Source: an uncultured Flavobacteriaceae bacterium (GTDB taxonomy: Bacteria; Bacteroidota; Bacteroidia; Flavobacteriales; Flavobacteriaceae). Taken from it: a DNA stretch of 64,000 nt. Shown here one piece after another: positions 43,155-51,081 of this stretch. The notes under the pieces were generated by a model. That model did not search any database. It had not been told where the DNA came from and saw nothing but the letters and a program-made list of their open reading frames with translations. A program made the translations under genes and the position numbers. Position 1 is the stretch's first letter, and every line of letters begins with the position of its first letter. The stretch is taken from assembly GCA_947494825.1 (NCBI GenBank), contig CANLWN010000003.1:372001-436000 (forward strand), written 5' to 3'.

Positions 43155-43289
43155 TTTTGTTTTGGAATACTACGAACCTAACACAAAAAAAGCCCGGATG
43201 CAAATCCATATTGTTGTCCCTGTTTTTTTACAGCTTTATGTAATCATCACAAAAAAAAACGTCTAAATAGTATAGTAAAAATCAACAGT

Positions 43290-43697
43290 ATGCTTATGGA
43301 CAATAATGGACTTATAACAAAAACCAGTCGTTTGGACTTCGAGGCAACGTACAACAAGTTGAAGACCGGGATTGACACCAATCCCAATCTTGGGATCATA
43401 CTGGAATTAGATCACGCCAAGAACGCAGCATCGGTTGGACTAAATTTAAACCCGACACGTATTATCATGTTCGGAAACCCAAATTTGGGAACTTTGTTAA
43501 TGCAAAACAGCCAAGCCGTTAGTATTGATCTGCCACAAAAAATAATCGTATTTCAAGATGACAAGGCCGAGGTTAAGGTGGCCTACAACGATCCAATGTA
43601 CCTTAGAGACCGCCACAACATTGAGCACAACGAAAAAGTGTTGGATAAGATAAGTATGGTGTTGGATAATTTAACCACTGCCGCAACCACAGACTAA
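43290..43697 (+). CDS. DUF302 family protein
   Basis: A 135-residue cytoplasmic protein. LITKTSRLDFEATYNKLKTG and VGLNLNPTRIIMFGNPNLGT followed by LMQNSQAVSIDLPQKIIVFQ are the DUF302 hallmarks (TT1751-like fold). The function of the family is unknown; members often sit near redox or metal genes. It stands alone, 135 bp from the divergent pyruvate kinase gene. ATG at 43290, with a second Met two codons later. Confidence 0.85.
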   Translation: MLMDNNGLITKTSRLDFEATYNKLKTGIDTNPNLGIILELDHAKNAASVGLNLNPTRIIMFGNPNLGTLLMQNSQAVSIDLPQKIIVFQDDKAEVKVAYNDPMYLRDRHNIEHNEKVLDKISMVLDNLTTAATTD

Positions 43698-43730
43698 CTT
43701 ATATAATCGGCCGTTCCGTTCGAGATTGGT

Positions 43731-43943
43731 ATGATTGGTTCTGGGGTTTTCACGGAGGTTAAATGCAAAAGCGAGACGTTGGCGGCCCATACTCCTGAAA
43801 GAACTGGATTTATTTTCCAGTACGATAATCAGTTAGACGAACTCTTACAGTCCCATAAAAGGTCTATTAACGAAACTACTAAAAGAGACCAGGTTTATGA
43901 CATTCTAGAAAACGTTTTGCGTATTCCAAAAGTTGCACTATAA
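43731..43943 (+). CDS. Possible 70-residue protein, unknown
   Basis: A frame from the ATG at 43731 to the TAA at 43941-43943, 33 bp after DUF302. It contains FIFQYDNQLDELLQSHKRSI and NETTKRDQVYDILENVLRIP, plausible helices, but no family is recognised and it could be the end of a decayed gene. The segment is bounded by direct copies of AATCGGCCGT (43705-43714 and 43943-43952). Confidence 0.3.
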   Translation: MIGSGVFTEVKCKSETLAAHTPERTGFIFQYDNQLDELLQSHKRSINETTKRDQVYDILENVLRIPKVAL

Positions 43944-44278
43944 ATCGGCCGTCAAAAAGAACAGATAAAGCAAATTGGTGGAATCCTATAAATGGTCGTT
44001 TTACAGGACAGTATCATACATCCAAAGCCCTATAAGCTCAAAATCGTTCATTTATTTCGGATTAATACTATTGTGTTTGAATTAGGTTTTACCTTATAAT
44101 ATTAACCCAATTATGAAATTACTTTAAGCGCTCTGTTGTACCTTTAACAAATAGGCTTAACGTTGAGGAGTTTTTAATTTTTTTCCAATTACCGCATAAT
44201 CAAAAGGATAAATCAAATTTGCTCTATCCACAGGAGAACTAAAACACTCATAAATAACCTCGAGATTTAACTTTGCCA
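43944..44278. other. AT-rich gap, nothing recognised
   Basis: About 335 bp with low G+C, no coding signal and no clear repeat. TTG TACCTTTA-like bases near 44133-44143 could be a weak promoter of the next gene. Confidence 0.4.
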
Positions 44279-44848
44279 ATGGATAATGCAATAATAGAAT
44301 TTTTGTCACAATATATTGAGCTGACACAAGAGGAAAAAGAAGTTATTACCAGTCAAAATGTAATGCAATTCTTTCCTAAAGGAACCATGTTATTGTCCGC
44401 AGGGGATTACGCCCGCGAATGCTATTTTATTTTGAAAGGTTGCGTATACAGTTATTATTTAATGGATGGTGAGGTTAAAGTGACTGACTTTTATACGGAA
44501 AAACAGCCAATTACACCGATAAGCTATACCACTAAGAAACCCTCTGAATATTATTTAGAATGTTACGAAGATTGCATAATCGCCTTGGGGAATCAAGAGA
44601 GAAACGCGGATTTGATGAAAAATTTGCCTCGACTTGCCACAATTGGGGGCTCCGTTATGGAAGACCAGTTGGCCAACCAAAGAATGAAATATGATGATTT
44701 CGTAAAACTATCTCCTGAAGAACGTTATCAAAACCTTCAAGAAAATTCGCCTGAACTTCTTAATCGAGTTCCTCAATACTTGATAGCAAGTTATCTGGGT
44801 GTAAAACCAGAATCGCTTAGTAGAATTCGGAAACGTCTAACTAAATAA
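44279..44848 (+). CDS. Crp/Fnr-family transcriptional regulator (copy 3)
   Basis: A 189-residue regulator from the ATG at 44279 (MDNAIIEFLSQYIELTQEEK); an in-frame TTG at 44273 is not needed. Beta-roll: MQFFPKGTMLLSAGDYAREC, then YFILKGCVYSYYLM; helix-turn-helix VPQYLIASYLGVKPESLSRI. It resembles copy 1 and copy 2 most in the last 50 residues. Codon use is more AT-rich than in its leftward neighbours. No operon partner; the next gene is convergent after a 309-bp AT-rich gap without recognised features. Confidence 0.87.
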   Translation: MDNAIIEFLSQYIELTQEEKEVITSQNVMQFFPKGTMLLSAGDYARECYFILKGCVYSYYLMDGEVKVTDFYTEKQPITPISYTTKKPSEYYLECYEDCIIALGNQERNADLMKNLPRLATIGGSVMEDQLANQRMKYDDFVKLSPEERYQNLQENSPELLNRVPQYLIASYLGVKPESLSRIRKRLTK

Positions 44849-45157
44849 GGACTTGAACACAAATCAAACCCTTATTCTTGCTGAAAGCTTGGTTCTTAAC
44901 CTAAGTCGAAGAACATGGTCTGACTTTGCCCCAATTTTGCAGTTTAACACATGATTGATTTCTATATTTTTCATTGTTACTATATTTTCATTTGTATAGT
45001 TGTATGCCAAAACTGTTATGTAAGTCGATATAAGATGATTTCCGTTGGATTCAGCCTATCCCAAAATTGAAGCAACAAAAAAGTGTAGGGGCGTTCAACA
45101 ATAATTGACCTGAATCGAGAAATATGGGGGAAGTTCCATAGGTGAGTGACCCCCCAT
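44849..45157. other. AT-rich gap between convergent genes
   Basis: Nothing recognised: no coding potential, no hairpin with a T tract that I can support. Marks the left side of the AT-rich segment. Confidence 0.4.
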
Positions 45158-46720
45158 TTAATCATTGAACTGTACTCTCAACAGTTTACTGGATAAAAAA
45201 CTTTTTAAGACCTTGATGTTCATATGGAAGCTAGAGGCCATGGAAGCTGTATAGTCTTTATATTCATCCAACGCTCCCCTGCTATAATAAACTCCTTCGT
45301 GCAATACCCCAAAAATTTCTTCAGTATTTTCAATGGCATGTAATGGGTTATCATTAAGAATTACCAAATCAGCAAGTTTACCCTTTTCAACCGTTCCCAA
45401 TTCGTTATCTAGATTGGCGTATCTGGCCGGTACGATTGTCGCAGCTTTTAATGCTTCAATAGGAGATAAACCACAAGCCACCAAATCTCTCAGCTCTTGA
45501 TGTACGCTAAAACCGGCAAAAACATATGAGTCCGTTACATCTGTTCCCACCATTATGGAGGCACCCAAACTATTGGCCAGACCTATTTGCTTTCGGACAA
45601 TTTCATAGAAACTTCGGCTCACAAATTCATCTTTGTTGCTTAAGTTTTTCTCTTTATTGTTTGATATGTCAAAGGACCACCACAGTTTTTTCCTAATGGT
45701 CGAAACGTATTCTAAATGCGGATTATCCAAGAAATTTTCGTCATGAGCATTGGCTTCAAACTTTAAAGTCTGCAATGTTGGCGTCCAATGGGCGTTGTTT
45801 TGTTTCATCAATTCCATCAATTGTTTAGCCTGATCAAAATCAAAGTTTTGAACCATGGAACTTTTATATCTACTAAAATTTTGTTTCCAATTTGGACTCA
45901 ATCTCAAACTGTCCGCATATGGAAAGCACTCGTACATAAAAATACGACCATGCTCAAAACTTCTTTGCCCCAACTTTATAGCTTCTTCTAAAGTGATAAA
46001 TATGGGTTTATGGCCGGCTAAATGAATTTTATACTTTGAAGCTTGTTTTGCCAATTCCCTATAGGAATCTGGTTTAATTTGCTGATAGATTTTGATGAAA
46101 TCCGTGTTCTCATCCCTGTAAAAACTTAAAAATTTCCCAACATCCTTCCGGTTGTTCAACTTGAAAAAATCAGGTGCTCCTTTAGGTACCGAGGCCTCTC
46201 CATCTATTTGGTAGCTACTTTGCAGCACATATCTTGGGGCTACTCTTTTGTTTTTGGCTAAATCAGTATTCCATTGAAGTCTTGTTTTGCTACCCACCCA
46301 ATATGCATCTCTCTCGTTTAGGGCTCCCGACATATCTCTAATGTTGGTTACCCCATTTGCAATATATAAGGGGTGGTGTAACCACTCGGAGTGTACATTG
46401 GAATGTGTGTGCATGTCCCATAGACCAGGAATTACGTATTTATTTTCGCCATCTATGGTCAAATCAAATTCTTCTAATCTAAATTTTCCCGTAGTATCGA
46501 TATGTTTAATCGTATTGTTTTCAATCAGAATATCTCGGTCTATAAGTATACCTCCTGATTTAACATCGATAATATTTGCAGATTTAATAACTATTCGGCT
46601 TTGTTTTGCTGGAGGTTCCAATTTCGGCATCGGCCAGAGTATAGCAACAGTGAATACCACAACAAGCAGTAGCAGAAGAAGTGATAATAGTTTAAGTATT
46701 TTGATGACAAGCTTTTTCAT
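45158..46720 (-). CDS. Amidohydrolase family protein, membrane-anchored or secreted
   Basis: A 520-residue protein counted from the ATG at 46720 (MKKLVIKILKLLSLLLLLLV), whose hydrophobic start is a signal or anchor; the longer frame to 46783 would bury it. The amidohydrolase domain has PGLWDMHTHSNVH (HxH metal ligands), AGHKPIFITLEEAIKLG, SFEHGRIF (His ligand), and GTDVTDSYVFAGFSVHQELR (Asp). The last part (LGTVEKGKLADLVILNDNPL) is the usual C-terminal beta-sandwich. Such enzymes (imidazolonepropionase- or prolidase-like) hydrolyse cyclic or peptide amides. Substrate unknown. It is in an AT-rich block with a lipoprotein gene 67 bp upstream. Confidence 0.85.
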   Translation of the reverse strand: MKKLVIKILKLLSLLLLLLVVVFTVAILWPMPKLEPPAKQSRIVIKSANIIDVKSGGILIDRDILIENNTIKHIDTTGKFRLEEFDLTIDGENKYVIPGLWDMHTHSNVHSEWLHHPLYIANGVTNIRDMSGALNERDAYWVGSKTRLQWNTDLAKNKRVAPRYVLQSSYQIDGEASVPKGAPDFFKLNNRKDVGKFLSFYRDENTDFIKIYQQIKPDSYRELAKQASKYKIHLAGHKPIFITLEEAIKLGQRSFEHGRIFMYECFPYADSLRLSPNWKQNFSRYKSSMVQNFDFDQAKQLMELMKQNNAHWTPTLQTLKFEANAHDENFLDNPHLEYVSTIRKKLWWSFDISNNKEKNLSNKDEFVSRSFYEIVRKQIGLANSLGASIMVGTDVTDSYVFAGFSVHQELRDLVACGLSPIEALKAATIVPARYANLDNELGTVEKGKLADLVILNDNPLHAIENTEEIFGVLHEGVYYSRGALDEYKDYTASMASSFHMNIKVLKSFLSSKLLRVQFND

Positions 46721-46787
46721 TTGTAGTGTTATATCAACCAATCGACGATTTTGTTCGAAAGACGTTACATACGACAGAAACAATATC

Positions 46788-47876
46788 TTATTGGATTAAG
46801 TTTTTTAGCACGATTGCCAGTTTTTTGGAAAGCAGGTTTTTTGTACGCCTTATATTGTTCACAAATAGATGTTTAAATGCTGGCAACTGTTTGTCTTCCG
46901 GTATATAAACAGCCTGAAACCCGGAGGCAAGCTTATATTGTTTAACTTGTTTTTGATACCGACCTCCTGTAATGGTATAGTGTTTTTTTTCATCGCAAAT
47001 AATACCGTTGCACATGAACTCATAATAAATATGACTATCGGAAACCCAGGTTAGTTGGTTACCCGGATTCAAAAAAGCATAATGTGGGTTTTTAGCTGAA
47101 ATCCTTCCTGAATTATCAAAATGATATACAAATCCCAATATCAGTACCTTGTTCTTTGTGTTCACTACGTAATTCCATCCAAATCCGTCTCCTGTAAAGC
47201 ATGATTGAAAACCAATCAAAGTAAATCCATCATTTATTTCCATTTTGAATTCCTTTACCGGAAGCCAAAGGTGATGTACTTTCATGGCTTGCCATTTTCC
47301 ATGCCATTCTCCTGAAAACTCATTCAATGCTTCGAATGCTCTTGATATGCCTATCTTACTCATCTCGGGCCTAATTATTGGATGCTCTAAATCTGGATTC
47401 CTCCATAGTTCTAGCTCTATTAAATTGTTTACGGATGACTGATCTATGTATTTAGATGATAAACAAAATTTAAGGGATTCTTTTATTCCTTCCCAGAATA
47501 GTTCATCAAAGCATTCTTCTGTTATTCCGTATGATTTCATATTCTCGGAGAAACCTGCTAATTGTTGATAATCGAAAGACAATAAGTCACTGAAAGCTTG
47601 AAACTTCGAAAGGTGTAGTGGTGCGGTTTTTCTTTTTTTGGACCATTCTTCTTTTCGTGAATAGACGGACCACCCATGAATAGAATCTGATTTTTTTTCA
47701 TCCTCTCGCCTTTCATTGGACTCCCATTCCTTGATACTCTTATCCCTCGGGCTGAGAATCCATTGTGAGGAACAACTTGCCGAAGACAGCAAGATCAGTA
47801 GTGTGAAATTAAATATGACATCAAAACGCAGTGATTTTCTTGTTTGTGCCAGAACTTGGTTTTTGAGAACTTTCAT
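46788..47876 (-). CDS. Unknown secreted protein (probable lipoprotein)
   Basis: A 362-residue protein not recognised as any family. The N-terminus has a basic stretch then FDVIFNFTLLILLSSASCSS, a likely lipoprotein signal with late lipidation (Cys about 35). A central stretch NEFSGEWHGKWQAMKVHHLW reads like a small beta-barrel sensor-type segment, and two Cys pairs (SCFTGDG, CNGIICDE) are present. Gene and codon use are AT-rich. It lies between an amidohydrolase gene (downstream, 67 bp) and another unknown gene (upstream), all on the minus strand. Confidence 0.6.
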   Translation of the reverse strand: MKVLKNQVLAQTRKSLRFDVIFNFTLLILLSSASCSSQWILSPRDKSIKEWESNERREDEKKSDSIHGWSVYSRKEEWSKKRKTAPLHLSKFQAFSDLLSFDYQQLAGFSENMKSYGITEECFDELFWEGIKESLKFCLSSKYIDQSSVNNLIELELWRNPDLEHPIIRPEMSKIGISRAFEALNEFSGEWHGKWQAMKVHHLWLPVKEFKMEINDGFTLIGFQSCFTGDGFGWNYVVNTKNKVLILGFVYHFDNSGRISAKNPHYAFLNPGNQLTWVSDSHIYYEFMCNGIICDEKKHYTITGGRYQKQVKQYKLASGFQAVYIPEDKQLPAFKHLFVNNIRRTKNLLSKKLAIVLKNLIQ

Positions 47877-47978
47877 GACATAATTTATTTTGTTTGATTA
47901 ACACTTAAGTTAAAGGGCAACATAAGATTGATTGATATGGATTTTAGAATACCAGTATCTGAATTCTCCTTGGTCATT

Positions 47979-48620
47979 CTAATTATTTGTTACACTGCTA
48001 AAATGAAGATGGTCTATAACGGCATTTGATTTGCCATAGTAATAATTATCATCGCTGCCGGATTTTATGATTAATTGAATAACCATGTACTTTTCTTCGG
48101 TGATATTGATGGGTGCTGCGAGGTTTAGATAAAAGGATTCAAATTGAGCCAAAGGCTCACTTAGTTTTAGTAGAGCTGCTTTATCTGGAATTAAGCCTTT
48201 ATTCAAGTTGGCTATTAATAGAGAATCTGTTGATTTTACATAGTGCGCAGCAATAATTAGGGTGTCTTTGGTTTGATCGATATCTGATCCAGAAAACTTT
48301 GCCCTACCCTTTATCGCTTTTAGACTTTTATTTGGGTCATCAATCGCTATTATTGAAAAACCATTATTAATCGGTGTATTATATGCTCTGAAAAGGGCCA
48401 GTGCTTCTCCATGGGCATCAGGTAAGTCATATGGATAGAAGAAACCAATGTCTCCATGTTTTCTATATTCAACATTCTTACTTGATTCTGTCCAGAAGAA
48501 ATCATCCGAAATTATGTTCATAGACAATTCGCTTTCCTTTGGCATTACCTGTGATAACGCCAGATTATAATAGACTAAGGCTACGAAGGGTGCTATTAAC
48601 TTCTTCACTATTTTTTTCAT
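47979..48620 (-). CDS. Unknown secreted protein
   Basis: A 213-residue protein counted from the ATG at 48620 (MKKIVKKLIAPFVALVYYNL, then ALSQ, a signal peptide). An upstream ATG at 48659 in frame seems unlikely. The mature part looks all-beta; there is no recognised domain. Notable are MNIISDDFFWTESSKNVEYR and APINITEEKYMVIQLIIKSG, a galactose-binding-like pattern that I cannot confirm. It is the start of the AT-rich minus-strand group and 102 bp upstream of the previous gene. Confidence 0.55.
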   Translation of the reverse strand: MKKIVKKLIAPFVALVYYNLALSQVMPKESELSMNIISDDFFWTESSKNVEYRKHGDIGFFYPYDLPDAHGEALALFRAYNTPINNGFSIIAIDDPNKSLKAIKGRAKFSGSDIDQTKDTLIIAAHYVKSTDSLLIANLNKGLIPDKAALLKLSEPLAQFESFYLNLAAPINITEEKYMVIQLIIKSGSDDNYYYGKSNAVIDHLHFSSVTNN

Positions 48621-48767
48621 ACTCACTATTTGTAAATACCTTGGTATTATTTTTCCCATTTCAAAGCAATTCTGAAGATGATAGTCATGGAAGTGTTTTA
48701 ATTCATTGATTCATTACAACAAGTTGCTTTTTTAATAGAGATTTATTTTAGTTCAAGACGAGATGTT

Positions 48768-49754
48768 TTAGTTGTCTATGTCTTGATTTGTTTTGATAAT
48801 CACATTTCCCTTTTTACGTCCGGTTTCAACATATCGGTGGGCCTCGGCAGTTTGTTCCAGCGGGTAGCATCGGTCTATTACCGGCTTTAGTTTTCCAGTC
48901 TCAACCAACTTTTTTAAGATGACCAGGTCTTGTTTGATTACACTCACCGGTCTCATATATGTAGTCGTTAGGATGGCTTTTTTACGGCTTAATAGTGAAG
49001 TCCAAAACATGTGAAAAACAGTAGACAACCCAGCGGCATCAAGATATATTCCTTCTGGTTTCAGTGAATCTCTGCAGTGTAAAAATGATTGCTTACCCAC
49101 CGTGTCAAAAATAATGTCGTAGGTCTGGCCGCTTTTGGTAAAGTCCTCCTTACTATAATCTATTACAGTATTTGCTCCCAAAGATTTAACCATTTCAATA
49201 TTTGTCGTACTACAAACCCCGGTAACTTCCGCACCAAAGTACTTGGCCAACTGTATGGAGGCGGTTCCTACCGATCCCGATGCACCATAGATAAGAACCT
49301 TTTGCCCGTGCTGGATTTTCGCTTTGTTCTTAAGAAAGTTCAATGCCGTTAAGCCCCCTTCAATAACAGCTGCAGATTCCTTATAGTTAGTATTGATTGG
49401 TTTTTTGATTACAGCAGCGTCCTCAGGCAGACTTTTGTATTCAGCATTTGAGCCGAGGGTCATTCCCGTGAGTCCAAAAATCTGTTCTCCTTTTTTAAAT
49501 AATTTTACATTTTTACCGATGGCTTCAATTTCACCGGCCAGCTCCATTCCCAGAATATTTTTTTTGGGTTTAAGGAGACCACTGAATAATCTGGTGAAAA
49601 AGGGCTCACCCTTTCGACCAATAAGTCCTGCCGTGGTCACTGCGGCAGCGTGGATCTTTATTAGTACTTCATCTTCTTTTGCCACAGGTTTTTCTACCTC
49701 TTGAAGCCGAAGCACGTCAGGAGTTCCATATTTTGTACATACTATTGCCTTCAT
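48768..49754 (-). CDS. Zinc-independent medium-chain alcohol dehydrogenase/quinone oxidoreductase-like protein
   Basis: A 328-residue MDR-superfamily reductase: GroES-like part (about 1-125; MKAIVCTKYGTPDVLRLQEV) and Rossmann part with NAD(P) motif YGASGSVGTASIQLAKYFGA. The structural and catalytic Zn ligands of alcohol dehydrogenase are missing (no GHE or Cys cluster), so it is closer to quinone oxidoreductase. The end VETGRKKGNVIIK is typical. Its start overlaps the DUF6326 stop by four bases (ATGA), so the two are translationally coupled. Substrate unknown. Confidence 0.88.
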   Translation of the reverse strand: MKAIVCTKYGTPDVLRLQEVEKPVAKEDEVLIKIHAAAVTTAGLIGRKGEPFFTRLFSGLLKPKKNILGMELAGEIEAIGKNVKLFKKGEQIFGLTGMTLGSNAEYKSLPEDAAVIKKPINTNYKESAAVIEGGLTALNFLKNKAKIQHGQKVLIYGASGSVGTASIQLAKYFGAEVTGVCSTTNIEMVKSLGANTVIDYSKEDFTKSGQTYDIIFDTVGKQSFLHCRDSLKPEGIYLDAAGLSTVFHMFWTSLLSRKKAILTTTYMRPVSVIKQDLVILKKLVETGKLKPVIDRCYPLEQTAEAHRYVETGRKKGNVIIKTNQDIDN

Positions 49755-50170
49755 ATCGAAAACTGAGAATTAGTCTTATTATGAGAAGGCAATTTCCATG
49801 CAATGATGATAATTGCTAAAAATGCTGCAGATTCAATGATCGTAAAAAAAATATCATCCATATCTGCTGAAGGTAGGTTAGTGAGTAATACCAGTATAGT
49901 AATTACGCTAGCGATTATGTTTGTCCATTTGTTTGCTTTTGCATTTAATGTTTTGGAGAGAAGCACCATTAAAATGGGTATCTCTGCTAAAAACCCTCCA
50001 AACAGCATAAGTTCTTCCGTAATTTTAATGCCATTCACCATGCCTGTCATAATTTCTTCAAGAAAACCTTTTTTGCCTAGTTGATGGAGATCTCGAAAAA
50101 TCATGTTAAAGAGGACAAATGTCCATAATGTTGACAGTAATTGCTGCCGCTCAATTTTCTGTTTCTTCAC
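49751..50170 (-). CDS. DUF6326 family membrane protein
   Basis: A 139-residue protein with four helices (about 12-28, 52-68, 82-98 and 106-124). LLSTLWTFVLFNMIFRDLHQ is the DUF6326 start. The four-base ATGA overlap with the reductase gene downstream indicates an operon. Function unknown. About 320 bp of AT-rich DNA lie between its start and the tRNA-Leu array, in which I see nothing. Confidence 0.8.
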   Translation of the reverse strand: MKKQKIERQQLLSTLWTFVLFNMIFRDLHQLGKKGFLEEIMTGMVNGIKITEELMLFGGFLAEIPILMVLLSKTLNAKANKWTNIIASVITILVLLTNLPSADMDDIFFTIIESAAFLAIIIIAWKLPSHNKTNSQFSI

Positions 50171-50556
50171 TTTTCTAATTTTTTGAAAAGCAAAATTGCA
50201 AAGTCAGGAGGCTATTTACATTGACTTGGGTTAAGAAAGGCCTAACGTTTGAACTTAAGGAATAAGAATTATACAGAAACATGGGATGAAAAATTGTAAG
50301 TTTAATTAAGTTGAAATAGGTTTGGTTGAAATTTGGAGATTGGATGTAGTCCCATAAAATCAAGGTTTTAAAGGACATCTTAATATACAATTAAATAAAT
50401 TTTGTGATTAAAAGGCATCAAAATATGTCGTTTCAAATGAGCCTCTAAAAAACAGTGATTTATTGTACCTATGTTGTACCTGGGCATGAAAAAAGCCCAG
50501 ACTTTCATCTAAGCTTTTGTATTCGTGCACCGTAGCGCAGCGAAGGTGTACCTTGG

Positions 50557-50708
50557 GTGGGAATCGAATGCCGACGCTCGCGGTCGGCACCCCGACTTCC
50601 GCAAAAGCGGAACGTCGGCGGCCCACACCTTGTCCCAAAACAAAAAAGCCCAGATCTTCATCTGAGCTTTGTACCCGTGCACCGAAGCGCAGCGAAGGTG
50701 TACCTTGG
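50557..50708 (-). repeat. tRNA-Leu-linked 152-bp unit, distal (copy D)
   Basis: On the minus strand this unit begins at the tRNA-Leu-type T loop of the proximal unit and runs through the acceptor end CCAAGGTA, a trailer, a terminator hairpin (AGCTCAGA/TCTGGGCT), a 13-nt tRNA-like stretch (complement 50622-50641), and a 53-nt two-hairpin core (50569-50621) ending at the next T loop. The tRNA 3' end and trailer beyond it (50489-50568) are a third copy that ends the array. Period to the proximal unit is exactly 152 bp. Core hairpins: TGCCGAC/GTCGGCA (50569-50575, 50583-50589) and TTCCGC/GCGGAA with an AAAA loop. Confidence 0.8.
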
Positions 50709-50860
50709 GTGGGAATCGAATGCCGACGCTCGCGGTCGGCACCCCGACTTCCGCAGAGCGGAACGTCGGCGGCCCACACCTTGTCCCAAAACAAAAAAGC
50801 CTAGACTTTCATCTAAGCTTTTGTATTCGTGCACCGTAGCGCAGCGAAGGTGTACCTTGG
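50709..50860 (-). repeat. tRNA-Leu-linked 152-bp unit, proximal (copy E)
   Basis: Same layout as the distal unit, sharing over 90 percent by eye, directly next to the intact tRNA. GTGGGAATCGAA stands at 50557, 50709 and 50861, so the spacing is 152 bp twice. In the intact tRNA this string is followed by CCCACACGTCC; in the units a 52-nt core (50721-50772) intervenes, then CCCACACCTTGTCC resumes the tRNA sequence with a 3-nt addition. The second core hairpin has an AGA loop, against AAAA in the distal copy. Confidence 0.8.
50793..50822 (-). terminator. Terminator of tRNA-Leu
   Basis: Minus strand AGCTTAGA-TGAAAG-TCTAGGCT then TTTTTT. Copies lie in both derived units; in the proximal one the stem reads AGCTCAGA/TCTGGGCT, a T-A to C-G compensatory change that keeps the pairing. 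Confidence 0.7.
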
Positions 50861-50934
50861 GTGGGAATCGAACCCACACGTCCTAAGACACTGGATTTTG
50901 AATCCAGCGCGTCTACCAATTCCGCCACCAAGGC
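50853..50934 (-). tRNA. tRNA-Leu (CAA)
   Basis: Complete 82-nt class II tRNA on the minus strand: acceptor GCCTTGG/CCAAGGT with discriminator A, D arm with GGAATTGGTAGACGC, anticodon arm CTGGA-TTCAAAA-TCCAG (anticodon CAA), a variable arm, and T arm GTGGG-TTCGATT-CCCAC. CCA is not encoded. It is the parent of the two 152-bp units on its 3' side. Confidence 0.95.
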
Positions 50935-51081
50935 AAATTAAGGACTGCAAAACTAAAAAATATTTTGATTTCCAGGACAAAAAATAACAACATTTATCCT
51001 TTAGCAACCCAAATAAATTTTTAAATTTGCACCTCCTTTACAAAAAGGGGTGCCAATAAACTAGATAACAATACCTTAAGC

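Noticed and set aside
50489-50872. Tandem array as a CRISPR or as a cluster of tRNA genes
   Set aside because: Units of 152 bp have no short constant repeat with variable spacers, no cas gene is present, and only the last unit has an anticodon arm; the others contain only the tRNA 3' part.
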